This document shows, piece after piece, positions 33,876 through 44,263 of a stretch of DNA of 64,000 nt. The notes under the pieces are model-generated. The model saw only the letters and a list, made by a program, of their open reading frames with translations. It searched no databases and had not been told where the DNA came from. Made by a program: the position numbers and the translations under genes. Position 1 is the stretch's first letter. The number at the start of each line of letters is the position of its first letter. This stretch comes from Suillus spraguei (lineage: Eukaryota; Basidiomycota; Agaricomycetes; Boletales; Suillaceae). The stretch spans positions 62,001 to 126,000 of the forward strand of contig JABCPU010000180.1 of assembly GCA_016800925.1 (NCBI GenBank), given 5' to 3'.

Positions 33876-34348
33876 TGTTACAGTTGTATGTGCCCCTATT
33901 CATTCTCCTTTTATCTTCTTACTTGTATATCATGTCACATGACTTTGACTCATATGCTCAATGCATCTGTACAACACATGCCTTCCTTATTAGGATACGC
34001 AGTTACATTCTCACGTTATCTGGTCTGTGCGCACATATCTACCTATATAAGCACAGTGTACTTGTAGTAGATTCTTTACTTTAATCTTACTGGGTTTTAC
34101 CTGGAATCTCCTTCGCTTAGGTCTCCAACCTAAGTCATCTTGAATCGTCTCTAAGTCTAAGCACTCCTTAGCCTTAGTCTCTATTCTCGTAGAACCTCTT
34201 AGACTTGTCTTTGAGGCCTAATCCTTGATCGTACTTGGAACGCGTTCCTCGTACTTTCACCTTGTCCTCTTCTGGACATTGTAAGAACTCCCAGCAGACT
34301 GTCTGTGTCTTTTCACTGTCGCTGGTGACGCCACCCCAGTTCGTAACA
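33876..34348 (+). repeat. 5' LTR of chromovirus II
   Basis: 473 bp from TGTTACAGTTG to CAGTTCGTAACA. It is of the subtype with the GGAACGCGTTCC palindrome in the downstream part. Confidence 0.95.
34044..34050 (+). promoter_or_regulatory. TATA box of the family A LTR (copy II)
   Basis: TATATAA lies 34 bp before ACTTTAATCTT (34078-34088), the sequence predicted to be the 5' end of the transcript because it pairs with the primer-binding site. Confidence 0.65.
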
Positions 34349-34360
34349 AAAGATTAAAGT
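34349..34360 (+). promoter_or_regulatory. Self-priming primer-binding site of chromovirus II
   Basis: AAAGATTAAAGT abuts the LTR, and 11 bases are complementary to 34078-34088 in the LTR. The same arrangement is found in copies I and III. Confidence 0.72.
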
Positions 34361-34534
34361 CTACCTGATCATCGACTACCAGTCTTCGACCCTGAACCCT
34401 GATTGCTTAGACAAGCAAGCGTATGCGTATGCGACACTGATGTCAGGAACCCTGACAGAAGACAAGCCCTAACAGACAGCAAGACAGCGCGTGTAGGCAC
34501 CGAGAAAGTATAACTCATCAGACGAATCACCAAA

Positions 34535-35361
34535 ATGGCGACCAAAGAATTTGAATACAAGATCGGTCAGCCAAAAGCTTTGATGGAGATCGCAACAATT
34601 CTCGCGAATTTATCCAGTCATGTAATCTCCACTTCGATATCAACGAAAAGCTTTACACTACCGACAAACAGAAGATCATTTTCATAACATCCTTTATGAC
34701 CGAAAGAATGCCAAATCCTGGAAAGAGCAATTCCTTGACCATACTCAATCAACCGATACCTCTGGACAAAAAGTTGGTTATGGACAATGGTGGATTTTAT
34801 GAAAAGCTTCAAAGAAGCCTTTGAGCCAGTGGATACTAAAGGAACCGCACTCGTAAAACTCAGGGACCTCAAACAAGGAAGTGAAGACTTCATACCTACA
34901 TCGCTGATTTCGAGGCACTTGCAGCCAAGGCTCATATCACCGATAACGCAACAAAGATCCAATTCTTCCAAGATGGCCTGAATTGGGGTATCCTCACAAA
35001 GCTCTTCGCACTAGGAGATGTCTCAGAAGTATTCCGAGACATTGTGCTGCAATGTGTTTCCATCGACAATTCCCATCATCGTCTTCAAGCCATGAGGACA
35101 CGTCATGCTCCACAACAGAAGAACTATGGAAATGCACGTTACATACCCAATCGTGACTCCAATGCAATGGTCGTAGATCGGATCTCTGACACGGAAAGAT
35201 CCGAATGCATGAAGAAGGGACAATGCTTCGGATGCAAGAAAACAGGACACCGCATTCATAACTGTCCTGACAGAAAGAAGAAGACCCCGCTCTGACAAAC
35301 CGAAGTCAAAGAAGAAGAAGAAGATGAGGAAACTGTGAGGCGGATTGTTGCGCATTTTTGA
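34535..35361 (+). pseudogene. gag of chromovirus II (frameshifted)
   Basis: It starts MATKEFEYKIGQP and loses frame almost at once (deletion near 34570) and again near 34700, 34780 and 34890. The zinc knuckle CFGCKKTGHRIHNC is intact. A TGA at 35293-35295 stands where other copies have CGA. The terminal stop lies in CATTTTTGA (35353-35361). Confidence 0.85.
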
Positions 35362-38300
35362 CTTGGAGAAACAAAGATTCGATGTATGTTTCTCCCAATG
35401 TATTACTAAGACTTGTATGCGCTGTAGGTGACAGAAAAGAACTTCGTGTCCCTATCACCCTTCACTCGTGTACTCGCTTAAAATCCGTCGACACCACCGT
35501 TGTCATTGATTCAGGAGCAGCAGGAACATTCATTTCCGAGGAGTTTGTGAAACTCCATCAAATCACACGACGAAAACTTAAAACACCATTTTGAGTTACT
35601 ACGGCAGATGGAACTCTTATCAAAGGAGGACCCATCATGCACTACTGTCTCTTAGTGGTCAAAATCGATGAACGAACCATGTATGGAAAGTTCAACATCA
35701 CCAAACTAGGATGAAGGGATCAAATCCTTCTGGGAATTCCGTGGTTACATGCAATAAACCCAAGTATAGATTGGGCTGCTGAAACACTCGTCCTTCCCCG
35801 AACAACGAAATTGGATGAAATAGAAACTGATATGGATACGGATCGGAAGAAAAACGGATTGCCCCCAATCTTCAATTGTCATTCTAAGAAGTGGCAACAT
35901 TCCCGACTTCCGAGATCCCTCGCAATCCCTTCTATTCCCAACGACCCCGAACCGGAAGTACAAACACTGCGCACCACCGATCCTATTCCACGTGTGCAAC
36001 TGCCACGACCAGTATCACCGATTCCCCGCGCAGAAAAACGCAAGAATGAATCCGAACCCGAGCATCGAGTCGGACAAGAACCTATTGAGCAACGACCAAT
36101 AGAAGAACAGAAGTATGGAAAAAGAAAAGCAGAAGAAGAGATTCCTGGACGGGATACAAATGTACCAAAACTATCCAAGTTCTATGTTCCACCAAAAACT
36201 CTTCAACATACTCCCTCAGCTTCAATTGAAGAAATCCCCGATGAAGAAGAACCCATGCCCTCGTTGATCCCAACAGAGGATGATGGCCAATTTAACACAA
36301 TGCAAGATGTCTGGCATGCACCAGAAGTACATGAAGTTTCCTCTTATGAACTAGGAGATGGAGAATTTCTTGTGGAATATGATACTGATGGAGTTAGCAT
36401 GAGAATCATAGAAGAAGTTTCCATGGACACGCCCCTCACACATGATGGAACTTCTCGATTCAAACAACTCTCCAACTATTCCGCAATTCCCCTTCCTCCT
36501 CCGAAATACAGTAACAAAGCTCAGGAATTTGCCACGGATGAGAAGGAAAAGAAAAAGAAATCCTTCGAAGAATTGGTCCCGGACTATTTGCATGACTTTG
36601 CAGACGTCTTTGCTAAGGACGGACTGAACAAACTACCCCCCGAACGCCCTGGTATTGATCATCGGATTGATACTAAACCCGGTTTCATCCCTCGTACGTC
36701 TAAGGTTTACCCGCTATCGGAAAAAAGAACATGCTGCCGTCAAAACGTTCATCGATGAAAACGTTGCGAAAGGTTTTATCTCAGAATCAAAATCACCCCA
36801 AGCCAGTGGTTTCTTCTTTGTGGGAAAGAAGAGTGGAGAATTGCGTCCCTGTCAAGATTATCGCTACATCAATGATTGGACAGTCAAGAACGCCTATCTG
36901 CTCCCACTCCCTATTTCCCTTGTCGCATGCCTTCATAATGCACAGTTCTTTATGAAAATGGATATCCGGTCCGGTTATAACAATATTCGCATCCATCCCG
37001 ATGATCGCTGGAAAGCTGCTTTTACTATGGAATTTGGCCTCTTCGAACTGAACGTCATGTTCTTTGGCCTCTGCAATTCACCAGCAACTTTCCAAGCATA
37101 CATGAATGGCACCTTCCAACAGGAAATCAATGAAGGATGGATGGTTATCTACATGGACGATATCCTGATTTTCTCTACAACTATGGCAGAACACCGCGAA
37201 CGGACAAGACGGGTTTTGATGAAGATACGAAAGGAACATTTGTTCTTAAAACCGGAGAAATGCACCTTCGATGCAGAAGAAGTGGAATATCTTGGAATGA
37301 TAATTTGCCCCGGACAAGTTGCTATGGATGCCACCAAAACCAAGGGAATCTCCGAATGGCCAGTCCCAAAATCTGTAAAAGATATTTGGTCATTCCTCGG
37401 CTTTTGCAACTTCTACCGCACGTTCATTTCCCACTATTCTGACATTGCCCGACCTCTTATCGATTTAACAAAAAAAGATAAGACCTTTGATTGGTCAACT
37501 GAATGCATGGACACCTTCGAAGAATTGAAACGACGCTTTACGTCCCAACCGGTACTCCATAACCCTGATCCCTCCTGACAATTTGCTATTGCTACCGACG
37601 CCTCGCTTGTAGCAACTGGCGGAGTTCTCCTGCAGACTGATGAGAATGGTGTTTATCATCCGTGTGCATATCTCTCACAGTCTTTGAACCCCGCGGAACG
37701 CAATTATCAGATCTTTGATCGGGAACTCCTTGCCATAATCCGGGCATTGAATGAATGGCGTCATTATCTTGAAGGAAACCCACACCCCATCCTGGTATTC
37801 ACCGACCACAAGAATCTTCTGTACTTTAGAAGTGCACAGAAGCTTACCCGTCGCCAAGCACGTTGGCAATTGATTCTGTCTATTTACGACATTGAACTGC
37901 ATCACATTGCAGGTACTAAGTTGGCAGTACCTGATGCACTATCTCGCCGACCCGACTACAACTCTGGCAAAGACGATAACGAAAACCAGACCCTCCTCCC
38001 TGACGCTCTATTCGTTCGTCTTATCGACACCGACCTGAAGGATGTATTGTCATCATCTGACCCCCTCGACAACCCTGTCTTTAAAACAGCATCCGACGCC
38101 CTTGATGGCGTGTGCCTTCCTCTTATGAAATCGGCACTCTCTGATTGGAAGATTGAGGAGAACGTCCTCTACTTTAAGAATTGTGCCTATATTCCACCGG
38201 CGCATCGTTCCGATATCCTGAAATGATATCATGATCATCCTACTGCGGGTCATCCTGGTAGATTCAAAACTGAAGAACTCATGAAACGAGAAGCCTGGTG

Positions 38301-39473
38301 GCCCGCTATTGGCTCTTATGTTCAGAAATACGTTGAAGGTTGCGCACTTTGTCAGCAAATGAAAGCCGACACTCATCCTGTTCGCCCTCCACTTGCCCCA
38401 ATACCTTCCTCCGCGACTCGACCCTTTTCCCAGGTCTCTGTTGATCTTATCACTGACCTCCCTGTCTCTGGGGCTTTGACAGTATCATGGTCGTGGGAGA
38501 CCATGGCCTTATGAAGGGGGTAATCATTATCCCTTGTCTGAAAACCATTACTTCCGAAGGCGTTGCTAAACTATTCTTGAAACACACCTACCGAAGATTT
38601 GGACTCCATGACAAAGTCATCTTGGATCGAGGCCCACAATTCCTATCTCGCTTCTCTAAGGAACTTGCCCGACTTCTCGACTATGTCATCGCTCCATCTA
38701 CGGCTTATCACCCACAGACTGATGGTCAAACCAAAAGGCTGAATCAGGAACTTGAAACATACCTACACATCTATTGCCGCAACAACCCTGAAGATTGGGT
38801 AGAACATCTACCAATCGCCAAATTCGTCCACAACCACCGAAAACATGATGCAAGGAATGCATCACCCTTCTATTTGATGATGGGATATGAACCACGCGCC
38901 ATCCCTCACCTTATCCCTGATTCATCCATCCCTGCAGTAGAAGATCGAGTACGATCCCTGCAGAAAATAAGAGAAGAAGCAATTGCCTGCCATAACATTG
39001 CAATGCAAACAATGGCCGAACGATCCTGAGGAGATAAGTACAGTCCATGGAAGATCGGAGATAAGGTTTGGCTATCTGCCGCTAATCTTAGACTCAAACT
39101 CCCATCAAGGAAACTTGCGCCAAAGCGATACGGACCTTTCCCAATCATCGATGTCTTATCACCTATCATGTTCACACTCAAACTCCCTACGCAGTGGAAA
39201 ATTCATCCTATGTTCCACGCTTCTGTCTTATCGTCCTATAGCGAAACAGACGTACATGGGCCAAACTTCCCCGAACCACCACCTGACATCATCAAAGAAG
39301 AGGAAGAATATGAAATAGAAGCAATTCTTTCTCACAAAGGAACCGGCACTCGCCAACACTATCTCGTTTCCTGGAAAGGATACTCATCAGGAGATAACGA
39401 ATGGCTCCCAGAAAAGAACTTGAAGAACTCCGCTCGAATCTTGAATACTTATAAGAAGCAACACGCCCTCTGA
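35358..39473 (+). pseudogene. pol of chromovirus II: protease, RT, RNase H, integrase, chromodomain
   Basis: Domains in order: protease VIDSGAAGTFISEEF (about 35500), Pro/Glu-rich linker with RPVSPIPRAEKRKNESEPEH, RT with SGFFFVGKKSGELRPCQDY and VIYMDDILIFS (about 37145), RNase [14 protein letters not shown] and [11 protein letters not shown], integrase with CALCQQ, VSVDLITDLPVSG, LDRGPQFLSRFSKELARL and LNQELE, and the chromodomain HYLVSWKGYSSGDNEWLPEK ending KKQHAL at 39473. In the integrase the usual QTERLNQ reads QTKRLNQ. Stops at 35592, 35712, 37576, 38224 and 39027 are all TGA; a shift near 36730 and another near 38480 also break the frame. Confidence 0.9.
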
Positions 39474-39527
39474 TTATCCTTCAGTCAATCAAACCGCACC
39501 AGCACTTGATCAACTACCACCATCGAA

Positions 39528-40991
39528 ATGTCTTTCCCCACTGCCTATATCACCCCCGTCACCATTGCCAACAATGGCTCCGACTGTGATGCTGAAAACT
39601 ACAGAACCCTTGCCACTGAAATCGACAATACGTCCTACATCGAAGCTGCCCTTCTATGTGAAGGACACGCCCTTGAGATTGAAAGAATCCTCACAGAAAA
39701 AGGTGCCTTTCCGGCCCTCCTCCTCGTCAACATTATCCGCACTGCCGCCCTCATTGAAGCCACAGCCAATGAAACCACAGACGCTACGTATCGTCAATGC
39801 TTCTTACATCTTCAAAAACGCATTCGTTCTTATGCTATGTTGTTACTTCCCGGTTTTTTAAAAGCGATGTTGAAGAAGCTATTCACATCGTGGCCGAACA
39901 TCGAGCAGGCGTTGCTCGGCCTCCCTCTCCGCAGGAAGATATGCCACTTCCTATTCCAGTACCCTCTTCTTCGCGCATGTATTCTAGTGTTGACACCCTT
40001 GCTGGCTTATGCACTGCTGTCCAGGAGATCGGACAACTCACCAACGCGGTTGTTGAAACCATCCAGCAATCAGTCGCTGAAACCAGAGTAGCCAGAAACT
40101 TAGTCGGAGAAGCTATCACTGATCTACACAAACGCAAACTGACCTTGCTTCCCCCGTACCCCATCTCCTATCGAACAACCAACCTCACTGCCCCCTGTCA
40201 CAGTCTCTTATGACCATCCTGCATGGCTGTACAAGCCCTGTACAGAAGAACAGTGCGACGCTGCAAAAAGATTAGGAATTCCTGTTGCTGAACTAATAGC
40301 ACTAGGTCCTCGACTTCGCGACCTTCATATCCATCCCCCATGTCTATCCCGTCATCATTTGGCCAATGGATCCTGTCTCACCAGTCTTAGTAAAAGACTT
40401 AGGCACCACCTCTTCCTCTTCCTCTAACGAACTCCTTGCAGTTGCTGAACAAGGGATTACTCCTGACCTCCCCGCATCTGCGTACACGCTAACCAGCAAG
40501 CAACAGGCACAGCTTCGACGCGACAATGCCTTTGCTTTAAAACGCATGACACGACAGAAAGGGAAGAAGCGTGCTAGATCCGTTAGTCCTAAACCCGTTA
40601 TCTCACCGTCACCACTATGCATGTCCAGTTCTAACTCCGATGAAAATATGAAATGCCGACTCTGTGGCATCGTCGGACATCGTCAAAAGAATTGTCTCGA
40701 CTATCAATGCCAAATCTGTCTGTGACACGCTCCTACCCATCTGTCTCTTTACTGCCCTCAGCGTCATGGGGAACCCCGTTTACGCTTACCTGGAAGGACA
40801 ATGGATTTAATGATGCACTGCGTAGGTGGGAGCAGTATCTTATTAACCGTCGACAACGAAAGGAAGGTCAACAGGCAAGGACTGTAGCAGAGGAGGAAGC
40901 GGCTTATATGTTAGGAGGAAGTGCCGCTGATGAAGACATCGCTAACTATGACGACTATGATCCCGTCTATGACGACAACAGAGATGTTTGA
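39528..40991 (+). pseudogene. Extra ORF of family A chromovirus (copy II), frameshifted
   Basis: The start MSFPTAYITPVTIANN lies 54 bp after the pol stop. The same blocks as in copy I follow in shifting frames: EAALLCEGHALEIERILTEK, VAEHRAGVARPPSPQ, the basic RMTRQKGKKRARS, the knuckle CRLCGIVGHRQKNC, a damaged second Cys/His motif with a TGA near 40723, LTWKDNGFNDALRRWEQYL, and an acidic end DDYDPVYDDNRDV. Conservation of block order shows that the ORF is part of the element and not a chance frame. Confidence 0.75.
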
Positions 40992-41010
40992 AAGTCGGTG
41001 ACTTTCAATG

Positions 41011-41024
41011 TAATAAGGGGGTAA
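41011..41024 (+). promoter_or_regulatory. Polypurine tract of chromovirus II
   Basis: TAATAAGGGGGTAA ends directly at the first T of the 3' LTR. Confidence 0.75.
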
Positions 41025-41498
41025 TGTTACAGTTGTACGTGCCCCTATTCATTCTCCTTTTATCTTCTTACTTGTATATCATGTCACATGACTTCGACTC
41101 ATATGCTCAATGCATCTGTACAACACATGCCTTCCTTATTAGGATACGCAGTTACATTCTCGCGGTTATCTGGTCTGTGCGCACATATCTACCTATATAA
41201 GCACAGTGTACTTGTAGTAGATTCTTTACTTTAATCTTACTGGGTTTTACCTGGAATCTCCTTCGCTTAGGTCTCCAACCTAAGTCATCTTGAATCGTCT
41301 CTAAGTCTAAGCACTCCTTAGCCTTAGTCTCTATTCTTGTAGAACCTCTTAGACTTGTCTTTGAGGCTGAATCCTTGATCGTACTTGGAACGCGTTCCTC
41401 GTACTTTCACCTTGTCCTCTTCTGGACATTGTAAGAACTCCCAGCAGACTGTCTGTGTCTTTTCACTGTCGCTGGTGACGCCACCCCAGTTCGTAACA
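41025..41498 (+). repeat. 3' LTR of chromovirus II
   Basis: 474 bp, about 1.6% different from the 5' LTR by eye. Several of the differences are C/T or G/A at CpG sites. Confidence 0.95.
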
Positions 41499-41503
41499 TT
41501 ATC

Positions 41504-42718
41504 CAAGTATTACATCAAGCCAGTCAGTGGTAACTATCTTCCTAAGATCCTGAATTCTGATCACAATAATTAGTAGATACTAACCCTGATATTTTCCCAC
41601 ACAGATCTCTACCCTTTTTAGTCATTGGTAAATTGCCTAGAAAAACTGCAACTCTGTTTCTGCAACCCCCAATGAACACCATGTTATCAACTGTTGGTAT
41701 TTGTCTGAACCATTGACTATGGAAGGATTGTGAAAACTGGTGATTTACTTGCCTTTCACATCCTAGTAAGACAGTAGTACCTGTGGAAATGCTCCAAGGC
41801 ATCATCCATTGTGTTGAGGCTGTTAGAGTTGATGATGTTGTGACGAGCAATGTAGATGAAGTCAAGTAATGCTTGCAAAGCCTGTACCATCTCTGAGGGT
41901 ACGTGACCTTTGATAGCAGGTATATAGACCTGTGCAGTAAATGCACATTAGAGATATCAGTACTGTTGCTATGAAAAATAACAGAATATCAGTACAGACA
42001 TTCATGAGTGCATTCGAGTCGTCACCAGTCCACTCTTTAAATCCTCTACCCTCTGGAAATAATTGAAGGCCTGCAAATGCTGGAGCTAAAGCTGTTACAG
42101 TCATATGTGCCCCTATTCATTTTTCATCTCCTTTACCTTGTATATTATGTAACATGACTCTGACTCATATGCTCAACGCATCTGTACTATAGTCGCCTTC
42201 CTTCTTTGGATACGCACTTACGTTCTCACGTCTCTCTTGGTCCGTGCGCATATATTGGCTTATTTAAGCACATTGTATTATGCTTGTATACCTTACTTTA
42301 ATCTTACTGGGTTTTACCTGGAATATCCTTCACTTAGGTCTCCAACCTAAGTCGTCTGAATTGTCTCTAAGTCTAAGCACTCCTTAGCCTTAGTCTCTAT
42401 TCTACCAATCATCTTAGAGTCGCAACTCTTCGACTGAACCCTTGATCCTACTTGGAACCCTTCCTAAGTAGTAGTCCTCATTCTCTTTTGAACGTAGTCA
42501 AACCTCCCAGCAGACCGTCTGTGTCTTATCACTGTCGCTGGTGACGCCACCCCAGTTCATAACAAAAGCAATGCTAGATGATAGTAGTATTACACATATT
42601 CAGCAGCAGCAGTAACTAACTTGAAGTGAATTTGAAGAGAAACTTACTGATGGTCAGTGTTGTCCAGTATCTTATTAGTGTTGGTTTGCATGTGTTGAGA
42701 CTTGATGTAGTCATGCAC
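41504..42718 (-). pseudogene. Plavaka-like transposase remnant, central part, split by solo LTR A7
   Basis: On the minus strand an exon reads GLQLFPEGRGFKEWTGDDSN then ALMNV; after an intron comes VYIPAIKGHVPSEMVQALQA, then FIYIARHNIINSNSLNTMDD and ALEHFHR. Upstream of A7 the stretch NTNKILDN matches the segment that precedes this block in the family. This is the region that normally lies N-terminal to the part preserved at 17328-18557, so both are pieces of the same transposon family. It hosts chromovirus II (left side) and A7 (inside an intron). The family name is from memory. Confidence 0.52.
42093..42564 (+). mobile_element. Solo LTR, gypsy family A (A7)
   Basis: It runs from TGTTACAGTCATATGTGCCC to CAGTTCATAACA with duplication AAAGC (42088-42092 and 42565-42569). 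It is of the same subtype as the LTRs of chromovirus I. Confidence 0.93.
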
Positions 42719-43195
42719 TGTCATATACTCATATTTGGAAATGATCTCCAATCTGACTTCTCAGAAGTCCAGATGTCCAGACCTGGATCTCCTGTGCTTC
42801 CCTTCTCCAATATCTGGATCTCCAGACCTATGATCCTCTCTATCTCCTGATCTATCTCCATTAGAATTATCTCTGTTTGTATATTCACAAGTCTGGCTCT
42901 CTGGCTATCTCTGTACTCCATCTGCTTACTGATATGTTACCTCACTTCATCTCCAAGTTTCATTTACTTATGTTCTGTTAGACTTTGCAAATGGTTTGTA
43001 CATAGCTTTGTACTGTGCTGACTGATCTTTCCATAACTACCTATAGTATATAAACCACCTGTAAATCTCTGTAGCACTTCAGTTCAAATATCAACTTAGT
43101 TTCTACTCATTCCTCTGGACTTAGTCCACCTCTGAACCTCTTCCAGACTTGAGCCTAGTCTCTTGTCTATCTCTGAACCTTGGATCTCCATTGTA
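42719..43195 (+). mobile_element. Diverged family C/D LTR fragment
   Basis: It starts TGTCATATACTC like D2 and later contains AGTATATAAACCACCTGTAAA and CTCATTCCTCTGGACTT, as in C2. The right end is eroded and no target duplication was found. It is more diverged from C2 than C1 is. Confidence 0.6.
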
Positions 43196-43197
43196 GT

Positions 43198-44263
43198 GAA
43201 CAAAGTCATGCTGACCATCAAATCCCCATTTTCAACAAGCGTCTCATTACTGTCTATGGCAGCAACCAAATAATTCCCTTATAGTGAGCATATAGCCTTT
43301 TTGCTCTGCTAAGGCAGAACTGTTCTTACTCCATGGACCCTTACCGGATCCTCATGCCAATGCCCTCATGTCCCACCCAATTCCATCTGGATCCATTGGT
43401 GCATAGTTAATTCGCTTCTGCCATTACTAAACCTACAGCAGGATTTACCATATGTCTCAAGGGGCTGCTACATGCTGTGTGCCTCTTTGCTAATACCTTG
43501 TTTACTCGCCTATTTATCCTGTATGCACATGAAATATGTTGAAAGGACTCATCATACATACCATTACCATTACTTCCCATTACATCCCGTCTCTTGGACT
43601 TAGTATCTGAATGCTCGCTGGTGGAAATCCATTTGTCTTTGAACTTTACTCTGTTCGAAACTCACTCATTGATTTAACCGCTGGTAACTTAACTGCTCAA
43701 AGTACCACACTACTCTCGACTTCTCTACTTGTAACCAGACTGTGGCCAGTGATCTCACTGGGTTGCTCCTTCTTTTACCGCCTCTATCATCACCTCTTCT
43801 GCTCGTACTGAGCTGCCAAAACTGCTACCACTACCGCATCACCAGTAGTCACAGTATATTTGCTCCGCAAAAGTTTCTCTTGTTGTTCCTGCCACTAGCT
43901 AACTGCTGTAGCAAAAAAAGTCATGCTGACCATGAAAGTGCTGTTTTACACAAGTGTCTCGTTACTGTCTACAGTGGCTACCAAGAAAACCCTATAGCGA
44001 GCATTACCCCTTTTTGCTTCGCTGGTACCGTTTTCGCTCCATGGATCCTTGCCCCTTACTGAATCTCACTACTGATGTCCTCCTGTCCATTCCATTTCCA
44101 TCTAAGATCCATTGGTGCGTAGCATATTCATTTCTGCTGTTACTAAAGCTATGGCAAGACTTACCTTACCTTCCGTGACACCGCTTGCTCGCTGCGTGCC
44201 TCTTAGCTAAATATCTCTATCTTGCTACCATTCTCACTATGTATTCTGGCCGTTCATGGCACA
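43198..44263. repeat. Tandem duplicated unit of about 713 bp (second copy interrupted by Helitron-like elements)
   Basis: The unit beginning AGTCATGCTGACCAT near 43205 recurs near 43919, with similar order of blocks (TCTCRTTACTGTCTA, TGCTTYGCT, CTCCATGGA, GATCCATTGGTGC). The first copy continues through TATGTTGAAAGGACTC at 43535, while the second is cut at 44263 and resumes at 47528 with TGTTAAAAAGGACTC. No ORF of note is present; the 3' part is rich in ACTACCGC-like motifs. Confidence 0.6.

Larger units (their letters stand above)
33876..41498 (+). mobile_element. Chromovirus II: Ty3/gypsy family A, uninterrupted full-length copy
   Basis: Two near-identical LTRs (33876-34348 and 41025-41498) differ at about seven or eight sites by eye. 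The flanking duplication is TTATC (33871-33875 and 41499-41503). The order is LTR, self-priming site, gag, protease, RT, RNase H, integrase, chromodomain, extra ORF, polypurine tract, LTR. All ORFs carry lesions, so it is non-autonomous now. It sits in a Plavaka-like transposase remnant whose other part continues at 41504. Confidence 0.95.
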
